Shown here piece by piece: positions 18,876-30,800 of a DNA stretch of 64,000 nucleotides. The stretch comes from Sporothrix humicola (Eukaryota; Ascomycota; Sordariomycetes; Ophiostomatales; Ophiostomataceae). Position 1 is the stretch's first letter. Each line of letters starts with the position of its first letter. Where the stretch lies: positions 310,001 through 374,000 of the forward strand of contig WNYE01000011.1 in NCBI GenBank assembly GCA_021396245.1, read 5' to 3'. The notes below the pieces were generated by a model. It saw only the letters and a program-made list of their open reading frames with translations, did no database searches and was not told the origin of the DNA. A program made the translations under genes and the position numbers.

Positions 18876-21635
18876 TCAAAACAGGTTCATAACTGTATCG
18901 CTCGAGAAATCAATAAAAGACGAATCAAAATCGCCCATTAGGGCACATCCCGCATCAAAACTGCTAGTGATAGCGTAGGGGAAAGTGATGTCTGACCCAA
19001 ACTCAAGGCCAAACATTTCGTTGCCGTTTGTCGGGCCACTAGCTCCCATGCCGACAAAATCTGGCGTTGTTGTATGTGAGCCAGCCGATGAGCCCGTGGC
19101 GGACAGGTCAGACATGAGCGGCGGGCCACCACCGGCAAGTGGTACTGGAACCCACATCTGGGGCGCGGTTGACGGTACAATTTGTGGTTGCAAAGTCCCA
19201 GGAGACGTGAATGGAACAGAGACTGCAGGAACCGCCATCATGGGCATTGCCGCCGACGTGGTGTTTGGCATTTGAGGGCCCTGGGTGGTGGTGGTGGTGG
19301 CAGAAAATTGGTTGACGGCAGCAGCAGCGGCAGCCGCGTCTTCCAGGCTAATGGCAGAATCCCTGGTTCTGACACCACCGGAGGTGGCCTGGTGGCTCGA
19401 GTGCTTGTCCAAGATCTGCTTCATCTCGGCAATCTGCTGGTTGGCTGCCTCGATGCCCCTGTCGAATATACCGTCGAAATCCGCGTACAGATTGTTGGTC
19501 ACCGCAATAGCAACGGCGATCACAAGGCTTGTCTTTGCTGTGACAGGTCCTAGGTGCGACTTGCTGCGCCACAAGTTGAGTAGTGCAGACAGGTACTTTG
19601 TCAACAGCTGCTGAAAGACCGACGCTGTGTGCTGCTGTCGAGGTTGGACAGAGAATGGCATTGTCTTGTCAATGTCGTGGCGGCGCAGGCGGCCAACAAC
19701 AAGACAGCCCGTGAGTGCGGCACGACCGGCGTCTGTCCACATGAGATGATGGGCTATGGCACTTGCGTCGTTGGCCGCGACATTGTGCACGTCGGGCGGT
19801 GGCAAAGAAGTTGACTTTGACCTCGACCGGCTTGAACTCATGTTGGGACTGGCGCTCTGCTTCTGTTGAGAAAGAGACTCGAACTGATCCAGGATCGATG
19901 TCGCAAAGTCCCAGATCTCAAGCAACTGAGGCCGTTGTGTCGTAAATTCGCCAGATGCAGACAGCTCTTCCGTTGTGTTTCTCAGAATGGAGCTCATTGT
20001 CTCCACGAGCAGGAAGCTGTGTATGCCTACTGATATGAGGGCACGTTGCAGCTCGACAATAGGGTCGGTTACCGTAGTGCCCGGTTGGAGACTTGGTGGC
20101 AGGTCGGATATGAGGCTTGCGAAACCGCCTGTTAATTCGGCGTGCTGTTCAACGGTAACTCGTGGCTTTGCCGAGCACAAGACTTGGTGGACCGGGGCCA
20201 CAACAGTGGCCAATTTTGCAACGGAATAGTTGAAGGATGCATCATTCTGGGCACTCGCGTCGTCCAATGTCCACTCCTTGAGACATCGGCGAGTGTTCTC
20301 ATCAAGGGCTTCTGAAGTCATAGGTACCTTGAGAACGGTCGGTGTTGGCAGTGGACAATCGCTGTCTTCCAGACGGAGGTTGAGTTGTGTTCCTGTACGA
20401 ATGCAGTAGGCTAGGTTCAATCGCAAGAAGCAAGCCCAGAGGCGCTTCCTTTGCTCCATAAAGTATGGCGAGGAGTTAGTGAAGATGGCTGGGTCGCGGT
20501 GCAGTCCCATCATAGAAACAATGTTGCTGGTCAATCCAATAAGCCCCATGCTGTCGTATTCGCCCTCGATATCGGAACCCATGATCGTTTTGAACAGGAT
20601 TAGTTGTAGTAGCACCTGCATACTCCCTGTGCATGGCTTTTGGATGCGAGCAGCGCCGCGGACAAACTCTTCCACAAGGCAGCCTAGTCGCCGACCATAG
20701 AGGCGATGTGGCTCCGACATCTGCATACCCAACGCCACCGTCATCAGAATGCGGAGAATGTAGACGGAGTCTAGAGCCGTGGCGTGGGGCCGCTTTGAAG
20801 CCACAGGGAAGGAGAATGCTTGATGAAGGTCGGAAGCCAGGGTGGCTGCGTCCACAATATCGTAAACACGGCCGTAGCTATGAAAGTAACGCCCGATCCA
20901 CTGTTCGCAAGATGCTCGGTCGGGCAACAAAGAGAGGAGGGTGGATGCAGAAATCCCACTCCCGGCTGCCGTAGAATGGGGAGGGAGGCTGACTGTGACG
21001 GTGTTGGCCACGCGGAGGCGCTCCTTCAAGTCGGAAAACTCAGTCATGCATGGCATGAATCCGTGAGTCCGGGTCACCAGAGCCTTGATGACCATCATCT
21101 CATTGCATGGAGCCATCCAGTGGCCCACCCCTATGAGCCGTGTCTTGCGATTGGTCTCTTGAATAATGTGGCCTTTGAAAGGCTGGCTTGGAACCGGTGT
21201 CGACTTTGTGGACGAGTTTTGGTCTTCAGCCCGTGATCCTGTCGGAACCGCTGCCGGTGCATCTGCTGGAGATGTTTTCAAGGGCTTCACGGTCGGCTTT
21301 GCCGGCGCAGCTGTAGCTTTGGGCGCAGATGTGGGTTTGCTGTCTGTTCTCTGACATGGAGTGTCATTCTCTGCAGTATCTTGTGCCTTTGGCGATGTTG
21401 GCTTGCTCCTTGCGGAGATGGAGGATGATTTGGTTGGGTTGTATGTGCATCTGGCACCGACGCCTCGCTCTACACACGGCCGGCAGGGCACCTCGCGGTC
21501 GCAGCGGATCTTTCTCGAACGGCATTGTCGGCATGAAACAGCTTCGCGGACTCTTGGCCGTTTGCGGCCAGCTTTCTTCTGAGACTCCTCCTCGAACGTA
21601 TCGGAGCTCAAGTGGCTAAATGTGAGGTCTGACAT
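18876..21635 (-). CDS. Zn2Cys6 fungal transcription factor
   Basis: The intronless product has 919 residues. A binuclear zinc cluster lies at residues 35-63 with Cys at 35, 38, 45, 51, 54 and 63 (C-x2-C-x6-C-x5-C-x2-C-x8-C), preceded by a basic KKAGRKRPRVR tract. A Ser/Pro/Thr/Ala-rich linker follows. Residues about 250-560 match the fungal_trans middle homology region (WIGRYFHSYGRVYDIVD, then RRLGCLVEEFVRGA, and MEQRKRLWACFLRLNLAY). The C-terminus is low-complexity, ends with acidic/hydrophobic residues and could activate transcription. I start at 21635 because the zinc cluster follows closely and a TATA box lies 161 bases upstream; the 190 open codons further upstream would start before that box. 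Its location between the transporter and the polyketide synthase makes it a candidate pathway regulator, unproven. Confidence 0.85.
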   Translation of the reverse strand: MSDLTFSHLSSDTFEEESQKKAGRKRPRVREAVSCRQCRSRKIRCDREVPCRPCVERGVGARCTYNPTKSSSISARSKPTSPKAQDTAENDTPCQRTDSKPTSAPKATAAPAKPTVKPLKTSPADAPAAVPTGSRAEDQNSSTKSTPVPSQPFKGHIIQETNRKTRLIGVGHWMAPCNEMMVIKALVTRTHGFMPCMTEFSDLKERLRVANTVTVSLPPHSTAAGSGISASTLLSLLPDRASCEQWIGRYFHSYGRVYDIVDAATLASDLHQAFSFPVASKRPHATALDSVYILRILMTVALGMQMSEPHRLYGRRLGCLVEEFVRGAARIQKPCTGSMQVLLQLILFKTIMGSDIEGEYDSMGLIGLTSNIVSMMGLHRDPAIFTNSSPYFMEQRKRLWACFLRLNLAYCIRTGTQLNLRLEDSDCPLPTPTVLKVPMTSEALDENTRRCLKEWTLDDASAQNDASFNYSVAKLATVVAPVHQVLCSAKPRVTVEQHAELTGGFASLISDLPPSLQPGTTVTDPIVELQRALISVGIHSFLLVETMSSILRNTTEELSASGEFTTQRPQLLEIWDFATSILDQFESLSQQKQSASPNMSSSRSRSKSTSLPPPDVHNVAANDASAIAHHLMWTDAGRAALTGCLVVGRLRRHDIDKTMPFSVQPRQQHTASVFQQLLTKYLSALLNLWRSKSHLGPVTAKTSLVIAVAIAVTNNLYADFDGIFDRGIEAANQQIAEMKQILDKHSSHQATSGGVRTRDSAISLEDAAAAAAAVNQFSATTTTTQGPQMPNTTSAAMPMMAVPAVSVPFTSPGTLQPQIVPSTAPQMWVPVPLAGGGPPLMSDLSATGSSAGSHTTTPDFVGMGASGPTNGNEMFGLEFGSDITFPYAITSSFDAGCALMGDFDSSFIDFSSDTVMNLF

Positions 21636-24600
21636 TTTTGCAGTTTTGTGTCCATTGACCGGAAAGATATGTTCGGATGGCAGGCGGACGGCTGAAGTGG
21701 TCGACTCGAGATGGTGTGGTGTAAATAAAGATGTGGATGGACGAGAATTTTGTTTTCGTGCGGCTGAAACTGAATGTGTGAAAGGGGGCTGTTTGCTATA
21801 TAACATGGGCCAAATATTGTGATAGGATATTAGAGTAGTAGGGGAAAGTATGAGAGGCAAGAGCGATGGGTGACGGCGAGGGGCAAAAAGAATTAGTATG
21901 GCTGTTGGTTGAACAGCTCTGTGGAAGGAGCGACCAACAGACGAGCCAGCCAGAGGAGCCAACAAAGGGATGTTTGCTGCCTGTAGACTGTGTTGGTCAG
22001 ATATTCGGATTTTGCAACGCCTGGAACAAAATGGGAAGCTGCGAATGAACGATCCAGTTAACCCCGAGCCCACGACATTTAAAAAGAGGAAGGAATGCGC
22101 GAGGAAACGTGAGGAAAGGGAAGGAAGTGATGTCTGTGCAACTTCTTCTACGGATGATCGACACTGGGGTGGTCGAAATAGCGGCCGAATGGCGAGTTTA
22201 TTCACTGGAGAATAGTGGAGTAAGTGCCTGCAGGGTCCGAGCTTGGCGGGCTGTTCGGTACGACTACATTATACAGTGACGATGGACTGTGAGATTATGA
22301 CTTTGGGGGTGTGAGGCACTTTGAATACGAGTGACAACCACCTTCAATTACTTAATCCAAAAGAATAAATGAAACATATAAAACATGCTGACGATACTTT
22401 GCACAGGCAGAGGCATCGGAGCTGCACGTGCTATTTGTTTGGGACATCCGCTAAGGCGTGCTTGTGAGACTCTTTGGGGGCCGCTAGACCCAGGGGGCGC
22501 GCCTTCCTCGCAGAGTATCCCGACTTTGCAAGCACCTTTCATCGCACTTTCCCATTGTTTTGTTAGTTGACGGAAGGCGCGAACGGCGGTGTGCCGTGCA
22601 GATAAGGATCTCAAACGCAACGCAGCACTTGCATCCTGCCTCCTGCCTCCTTGTCTTTTGTCACTCTGACCCCTGTCTTCCTGTCTTCTTTTGTCTCTGT
22701 CTTCTATCTCTCTATCTTCTGTCTCTCAGCCTCATCTCTCCCCCTTGCTTTGCCGAACTTTTCGAGGCCATGCAAGACGCAGGTCGACGGACATGTCACC
22801 ACGCACGAGCAGGGCTGAAGTACGCATCCCTACTCGGGCCGTTTGATATGCTTGTTACGCCATCCGACAAAGGGCTGCTCCTTACGCTTCATTGTTTCTT
22901 TTCAATGCCTTACTCGCCGATCAGCTATCCTTCTAGAAGGTGACCGAAGCCCATTGTTTACACCCTTGCGAATACGAAAGATCGTCCGGAGGCGACGGAT
23001 CAAATATCACCGGCATAATCATAACAGCGATGGGGCGGGCACATGGAGCAATAATACGACCAACGTAAGTCATCACGGAGGCCGAAGCTCCCCGCGTATT
23101 CTGTCATCCCCAGGAGACCATTGGCATCCGAGATATATGGAGTGCGAGAAAGAATGAGTGTGTGGGAGAGAGAGAGCGGAAAGGGACCCGCGGTGGCCGG
23201 TCTTGTTGACCAGGCCCGGCAGGATCTCACTTTGCTGACACTTTATTGCTTGCAAAAAGGCAGGACACAAGATGGCATTGGCCCATAAGGACTCGCGGAT
23301 GGGTAGCACAGACACACCTTGTGTTCTTGTGTATCCTTGAACTTCAGGGCCACGCCGATGGGAGTCACAAAAGTCGCATAGAGCATGGCGACGCTCGGGT
23401 CAGCGTAACGCAGGATCTCATCATCCTCGACTGCTGTTACGAGATACGGACTGCGGCAGGCAGCGCTACGTTTGACTGGTTTGGTGTACGAGGCCGTCCA
23501 GTGGCCCTCAATCCCTAATGAAAGCAGGCTGCCGTTAAAAAGGACTTTCTGTCTATCACTTACATGATACAATGATACAACGACCGTGGTCTGTCCAACT
23601 GCGGCCAATGGCAACTGCAACTGCGGTCATCCAAGACATTCGCCATCCGAGAGGCACAAGAGACACAAAACACAAAACGGACACCATAACGGCGAGCTTC
23701 CTTCTCCGTCTTCCTTACGAAATACGTGGTGGCTGTGCTATCTGCGGAGACAAAGCACGGCGTTAGGACACAAGAAAAAGAATGCCTTGAGTAGCGAGTA
23801 GGATCGCCGCAGTTGCGACTTCCAGAACACACCGAAGAGTGAAATGGATGCCGCTTATGTGCAGCTCAGTGTGCAGGCCAGCCCTATTGTGGTGCATCTC
23901 TTCACCCGTTCCGTGAAACGTGGGATGACCCATCCGTGCTGACTTGCTCTTGAACTTTGCACAGTCTTTTCCTATTGTTACTTCGCTCTACCATTCATCA
24001 TATTTGCCATGATGCTGAACGTACTTGCCTGTACGTGTTATCTGACATTCACACAAATCGCATTCGCTCCATTGCTGCCCCCCACCTTCCCACAAGCATC
24101 TTACGCCATGCTTCCCTCGATACGCTTATTTCGTTTTGTGCCTGGACACAGCATGGGAGCGGGTGGATTGTCAACATCTCACCCTTCGGCCAGCAAAAAT
24201 TACACATTATTCTGTTGGTCGTTTACCGAAAATGAACTGGTTCCTCCGGGGCCGCTTATTTTTGTGCCGGTTCTTGGCAACCGAGATACAGAGATACAAA
24301 GCATTGGGGGCCACAATTGGCTTTTATTCAGAGAATGCAGATGTGCGTGGGTGGGTGGCTGTTTTGATGCATGGTGTGCATCTCTTGGCACGAGTAAGAA
24401 ATATTTTCTTGGGGGTTGGAAAACTTAAGGGAGAATCCTAGTCCCGAGGATCAGGAGAAATAAAACCACGAGATAGGGGATCAAGAAAGGAGAACTGCAC
24501 CAAGAAAAGCGACGTACGCGGTGCTACATAGTTGAGCAACCATACTCGCAGGACATAGTGGCCTGGCGGGTAGATGCGATGAACTATGCACACTGCCCCT

Positions 24601-24854
24601 TTTCGACAAAACCGCCAACCAGCTATCTCATAGACACGCAAAGTTATCCCAATTCGGCAAAAAGCAACAAATCATAACATTCTATGTAGTCTATCTAACT
24701 ATAGCTGAGACAAAGCCATCGTCAGCTTTCAGCTCTATTTCTTTTGTTTCTTGCAGTCTGTTTTCGTCTCCTTGGTTTGGCGGGCCGTCTCCGCCTTCAA
24801 GCCATATTTTTCTGCTTTTATTTTCTTCTTCTGGCTCTCTTCTCTCCGATACCT
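21636..24854. other. intergenic between the Zn2Cys6 regulator and the polyketide synthase
   Basis: The first 600 bases hold the regulator's promoter and leader. The rest, about 2.5 kb, has no supported gene. A 125-codon minus-strand frame at 23243-23620 is the longest open stretch but has no start context, domain or clear codon bias. The 3' UTR of the polyketide synthase lies near 24,700-24,854. A tailoring gene might have been expected in this space but is not visible. Confidence 0.5.
21796..21802 (-). promoter_or_regulatory. TATA-like box, Zn2Cys6 regulator
   Basis: TATATAG on the minus strand lies 161 bases upstream of the chosen ATG at 21635 and downstream of the longer open frame's first ATG, supporting the shorter protein. 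Confidence 0.4.
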
Positions 24855-27800
24855 TTACTCCGAAACACTGCAGCCAATCTGGCGGCCGAGATCGGTGATG
24901 CCGGGCCTGCGCATAATGGTGAAATGGTCGCCAGGCACGACTTTGCAGGCAATGCTGGCGCCTGGCAGCAGGTCCTCCCAGCCGTTCGGGCCTTTGTCCT
25001 TTCGCGGGTCCATGATCCAGTCGTGGGCGGCGTTGGCCCTGACTTTGTTTCCCCGAGGTCCTTGGTATTGGTTCTGTACGACCTCGCCAACAGTTTCCCA
25101 CACACCATCGCGTGCCCAAAGCACGGTCACCGACTGTGGCACTGCCCAGCGGGGAATCGGAGCTGGGGTGTATTGCTTGAGCGAGTTGACAGAGCCGGCA
25201 AAGTGGTCACGGACGCCGTCCCGCATTTTATTTTTGTTGGAACGACCCTTGAGGCCATCGAAAGCGCCAATCTCGCCCAGGAGATCAATTGTCTCTGCAG
25301 AGAGGGGTGGCAGTGACTTGGGGCATGGGGCATCGATCAAGACCAGGCTGGCGACCTTTTCGCCGTGACGAGTAGCAAGCTGCGAGGCCACCTCAAAGGC
25401 GTACGATCCGCCAATGGACCAGCCACCAAGGTGGTAGGGGCCACGGGGCTGGACGCGGCGGATCTCATTGATGTAGGCACTGGCGACATCCTGGAGAGAG
25501 ACGGTAAAGTCCTTGGGGCAGCTCAGAAATGGGCTGTTGAGACCATAGATAGCACCCTTGAGGCCCATGGGAGGCAGTCCGACATAGCTGCTGGCACTAC
25601 CTGATCCGTCAGGAAGGAGGAACAGGACTGGGGTCTTGGAGGCGGGAGTGCCTTGCAGCAGGATGGCCTCGGCCGCGTAGGTTGAGGCAGGGCTGCTTTT
25701 CTCAGATTTCTCAGGGACACACAGAGAGGCGGCCTTGGCCACTGCCTGAGCGAGCTCCTGGGGAGACGTGTGTGACTGTCCGCCCAAGACGTTCTGAATG
25801 TCATTGAGCGTCGGGTGCTCCAATAGGAAACTCGAAGGCAGGACACGGCCTGTCTGCGCCTTGATGGTGCCGAGGATGGACAGGGACAGGAGACTGTCGA
25901 CGCCCAGGTCGGCCAGGGGCGTGTCGTCCTCAATCTCAGACGGGTCGACGCCGACCTCGACGGCAATGATCTTGCGGAACAGCTCAGTCGAATGACCGTT
26001 GGCTGCGCCCGGGTTGGGCGTCTGGCCCATGCTGCTGACGGGAGTGTCGACCTGGCTGGGGGACTCGCTGCTGCTGGCACCGCTGTCTTCGTCGTCGCTG
26101 TCGCTGTCGTGGTCGGACGGAGGCGGTATGGCCCAAGATGCATCACTGTCAGATGCCGAGGTGGGAGGAGAGACGCTGACAGTCGGCCCAGAGGAGCTCT
26201 CGTCTTCAGCAAAGTAGCTGCGCAGCTGGCTCACACCAAGGTACTCGGTAAACAGAGTAGCAGGCAGTTGGCGGCCAAGGAGAGCACTGAGCTTGGCGGT
26301 GATGCTGATGGCCAGTAAGCTGTCGACACCAAGGTCGGCGAACCAGGCATCTTCAGTCAGCTCAGAGACTTCGATGCCAACCTCGGAGGCAATGACACTG
26401 AGAATCTGTGGGAAGATGCTTGTGGTAGACGGTGCAGGGGCTGCCTTCTTCGATGCCTTGGCCACAGGTCCACGAGAAGCAGTACCCTTTGTGGTTGGGG
26501 CTGCTGGTGCCGTCTTAATAACCGGAGGGGCGGCGACTGGAGTGTTGTCACCCGACGGCAGCAGGTACGGCAGGATGGAGCGCTTGACACGCTGGAACTT
26601 GAGGTCCTCGCACATGGCGACGACGTCGTTGCCGTCGAAAAAGTACACGTCGCCCGACAGGACACCGCGGCTGCCGGCCTCTTCCTGCATGCGCACATAG
26701 CTGCGGTACGACTTGTTGGCCGACAGCTGGCCCACCACCTTGAAGCTGCCCCAGCCGTGGGAGATGAAAACAGAGTCGGCGGGCGTCGTGTCGGCACCAT
26801 TCAGGATGAAGCCCGATAAGTGGGCCAGGCCGTCGATCCAGTACGGGCTGCACGTAAAGACGCCGTCATCGGCCTCGTTGGTCAAGAACTGGACTTTGGC
26901 GGCGGCCTCGAGCTCGTGGCTGTCCATGTACACTTCTTCGAGTCCTTGGTACCTGGGCGCATAGTCGACAAACGCGGCAAACAGCTTGTACACCATGGGC
27001 CGCAGCAGCTTGTGGGCCTGGCCGCGGCCGGAGGCCTCGACGAGCTGGTCCATGCGGGAGCGCACCAGGTAGGAATTGCGCTTCCAGACCGACTGCCACG
27101 CAGTGCCGTCGCCAAACGAGACCTGGCAGTGGGCGTGCTCAGTCTCGGCGCCGCCAGGGCCTTCCTGGCTGCTGAACGTGACGGAGACAGTGCTGGCCGC
27201 CGCGTCCCAGGTGGCGGCTGTGCGGATGATCTGCTTGGTCTCGCCGGGCTGGATCAGCAGCGGCTTGTGGATGCCCATGGTGTGGACATCCATGCAAAGA
27301 TCCAGGCTGATGGCCGAGCCCGAGTTTGTGTTTGCTTGAGACAGGCGGCGGATGTAGTTGGCAGCCGTCAAAGCCATGTCGCCCATGACAGAGCTGGGAC
27401 AGAGACCGGCACCATTGACCAAGTGACCGCGCAGGGCCTTGTTGAGCTTGGGCTCAATGGCATCTGTGGCGAATGTGACAGTGATGCCGCTGTCGCTGAT
27501 TGACTGAGTGACAATACGGTGGATGCCTGTCGTGGCCGTGAACTCTGGGTACGAGGGGGCGGCCACAGCCTTTGGTGCTTCTTTGGGGGTAGTGGTAGGC
27601 ATCTCAGCCGAATCACCCTTGCGAAGGGCCCAGTCGCCGCGGTACTGGATCCAATAGTTCTTTAGGTCGAACGCATACGTCGGCAGCTCGAGCAGGCGGA
27701 GCGATGACTCGTACGCAGCATGGTACTCTTGCCAGTCAATGTCGATGCCGGCCTCGTACGTGCGGGCCACGGCTTGCGAAAACGTCTTCCAGTCGCTCTC

Positions 27801-30800
27801 GCCGCGCTTGAGAGAGGGGAGCAGGACGGACGATTTGGCGGCGTCGACCGAGGCCAGCGTGGAGCGAGCGAGGCCGACGCAGATGGGGCTGGGACCCGTC
27901 TCGATCCAGACTGCCTGGCTGGCCTTGATGGAGGCGTCGGCCAGGAGAGCGTGCAGAGCATCTTCGTACCGGACACGCTCGCGCATCTGGCGAACGAGGT
28001 ACGTGCTGTCGATGGGATCAGAACCAACAGGAAGAAGCTTCCCGAGGAGAGTCGAGGCAACCGGGATGGACGGCGAGGAGAAGTGCGCCTTGGCCGTGAA
28101 GAGGGCATACTCGTCAACAACAGCGTCCATCTGGGCCGAGTGGAAGGCGAACTGGACGTCCAGCAGCGTCGTCTTGACACTCGCAACCTTTTGCAGCTGG
28201 GCGACCTCGACGGCCGGGCCACTGACAACAGTCGCCGACGGACCGTTGGCACAGGCAATCTCGCAGTTGCGGAAACTGGAAGTGTTGCTTCCCAAGAGAG
28301 ACTCGGCCTCGGCGACACCACAGGCCATGGCCAGCATGGCCTGCGTGCCGGGCTGGCAGTTGGCTAGCATCAGACGGGCACGGTGGCCGACAAGACACAG
28401 ACAGTCACTCAGCGACAAGACACCGGCCGTGCACAGAGCAGCGTACTCGCCCAGGCTGTGGCCGATGACGGCGGCCGGGGTGACGCCGAGCGACTTCCAT
28501 AGAGCAGCCAGGGCTAGCTCGATGGAAACAATGGCGAGCTGGACCTGGATGGGCGAGGCGGCATCCATGGCCTTTTGGATGGCGGATGCGTCTTTACCGG
28601 CGATCATAGGCAGGAAACAGGCAAAACCGTGGCCCGAGGCGATGCGGTCGCAGTCCACAAGAGTCTCGTGGAAGGTGGGCTGCGTCGCAAAGAGTTCCGA
28701 GGCCATGCCGGCGTACTGCGAGCCCTGGCCCGTGAAGCAAAAGATGGCAGACGGGGCCGACGACGACTTGGAGGGCGCCTTGGCGGTGGGCGGAGAAGCC
28801 ACGGCCGACTCGAGGCTCGAGATGAGACCATTGAGAGAGGAGACAACATGTGTCTGGCGGAGACCGTGGTGCATACGCCGAGCCGTGGTGGTGTAGGCCA
28901 GATCCTCGAGGCGGACATTGGAGCCAGCGTCGCTGCGGAGGTACTTAAGGAGTCGCTGCGTGTTGCCAGCCAAGGCAGTGGCCGTGCGTCCAGAGACAGC
29001 GATAATGTGGTGCGGCCGGGGGTCTTTCACCGATACACCCTCAGAAGACTCAAGACGGAGCGGGGCATCCTCCATGACAATGCTCGTGTTCCCGCCGGCC
29101 GCGTCAAAGTTGTTGATCAGCACGCGCCGCTTGCCGTCGCCGCCGGGCCGCGGCACAAACGGCGTCGTCTGGAAGGCAATGTGCGTGTTCATGTCCTTGA
29201 GATGGGCCAGCTTGGGGTTCATGCGGCCCTTGATGCCGACATGCGGCGGGATGGCATTGTGGCGCATCATCATCAGCACTTTGATCAAGGAAGTAACGCC
29301 GCTGGCGGCCTCGCCGTGGCCCAGGTTGGGCTTGACGGTGCCGACAAACAGCGGCTGCGACGGGCCGCGGTTGCGCGCCAGCACGTTGGTCACGGATTTG
29401 GACTCGGTGGCGTCGCCGGCCTGCGTGCCCGTGCCGTGCAGCTCGGCATAGTCAATGTCGTTGGGCTGGAGGCCGGCTCTGTCGAGCGCGGACTGGAAGA
29501 GGCGCTCCTGCGTGGCGGCGTGCGGGTGGGTAATGGAAATGGCCTCGGCCGAGTGGTTCGTGACGGCCGACCGGATAACGCCCAAAATGTTGTCGTTGTC
29601 GGCGAGGGCATCGCTCAGTCGCTTCAGAACAATGACGGCCACACCGTCGGCGCGCACATAGCCGTCGGCCTCGGCGTCAAACGTCTTGCAGCCGCCTGTT
29701 TTTGAGAGAAAACTGCCACGGCTCAGACCCGCGAAAAAGTCCGAAGTCGTCAGCAAGTTCGCGCCGCCAGCGACAGCGGTATCGCAGTCTCTAGCCAGCA
29801 AAGAAGTACAGGCCAGCTGGATCGACGCCGCACTCGACGAGCACGCCGTGTCGACCGAGTAGCTGGGGCCCTCCCACCCGAAATGGTAGTTGAGCCGGCC
29901 CGGACCAAATGCGCGGATGCCGCCGGTGATAAAGTACGTGTCAACGTCCTGGCCGGCATTGACTTCCCGGTAGTCGTCGCCCGTCTGGCCGACAAACGAG
30001 CCGATGCGGCGGGCTGCCGACGACGGTGTGCGGCCGGGCGCGTAGCCGGCCATCTCGAGCGCCTCGTACGTTGTGAGCAACAGCAGACGCTGGCCCGGGT
30101 CGGTCTGTGCGGCCTCGCGCGGGGACATGCTGAACAGGCGCGTGTCAAAGAAGCCGGGCCGGTCGATAAAGACACCATAGGGCGTCAGCGTTGTGTTGCG
30201 GCGCTGGCCGGTGGGATCGCAGTGCGTGTTGACATCAAACCGATCCGGCCGGATGGGCTCGTGCAGGTCGCGGCCCTGTTCAAGCACGCTCCAGAATTCC
30301 TCCAATGTCTCGCTGCCGGGCAGGCGGCTGGCCATGCCGACAATGGCGATGGCGTTGTCGCCCGGAGGCGGGGGTGTGGGTGAGCCAGTGGTCGAAGCAG
30401 AAGGGAGGGCCGAAGAAGGGTCAGCGTGAGTTTCGACCGCAATACCGTTGGCAGTGAGATGACGCGCAATGGCCTTTGTCGAGTTGATGGGGCCAAACGA
30501 GACAAGGTGAATCTTTTGGTTGGCCTTGGAGGCAATCTCTGCGAGACTCGTCATGGCCACACCCAGATCAATGGGCGCCTGGAAGATGTCGTGGACAATG
30601 TCGGCCAGGACGTCCGTCATAGTCTCTCCAGTGTACTGCCGGCGCTCGGCACTGGCGGCCAAGAGTGTCACATCCGACCGCAGTGTGCGGGCTAGAAACG
30701 CCGACGTGGCGTCCTTGTGGAAGGCCCGCGACATGATTGTGTCGAGAGAGACCGGAGGTAGATGGGCAGCGTGGAAAGCGGCCGCAATAGGAAGAGGGAT

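Noticed and set aside
21636..22205. N-terminal extension of 190 codons on the Zn2Cys6 regulator
   Set aside because: The frame is open, but a TATA box lies inside it and its composition is unlike the coding part; the zinc cluster sits near the N-terminus when starting at 21635, as usual.
23243..23620. 125-codon minus-strand frame between regulator and polyketide synthase
   Set aside because: No signal peptide, domain, splice context or GC-ending bias; length is within chance expectation for this interval.
28575..29705. 376-codon plus-strand frame within the polyketide synthase
   Set aside because: Antisense shadow of the ketosynthase/acyltransferase coding region.
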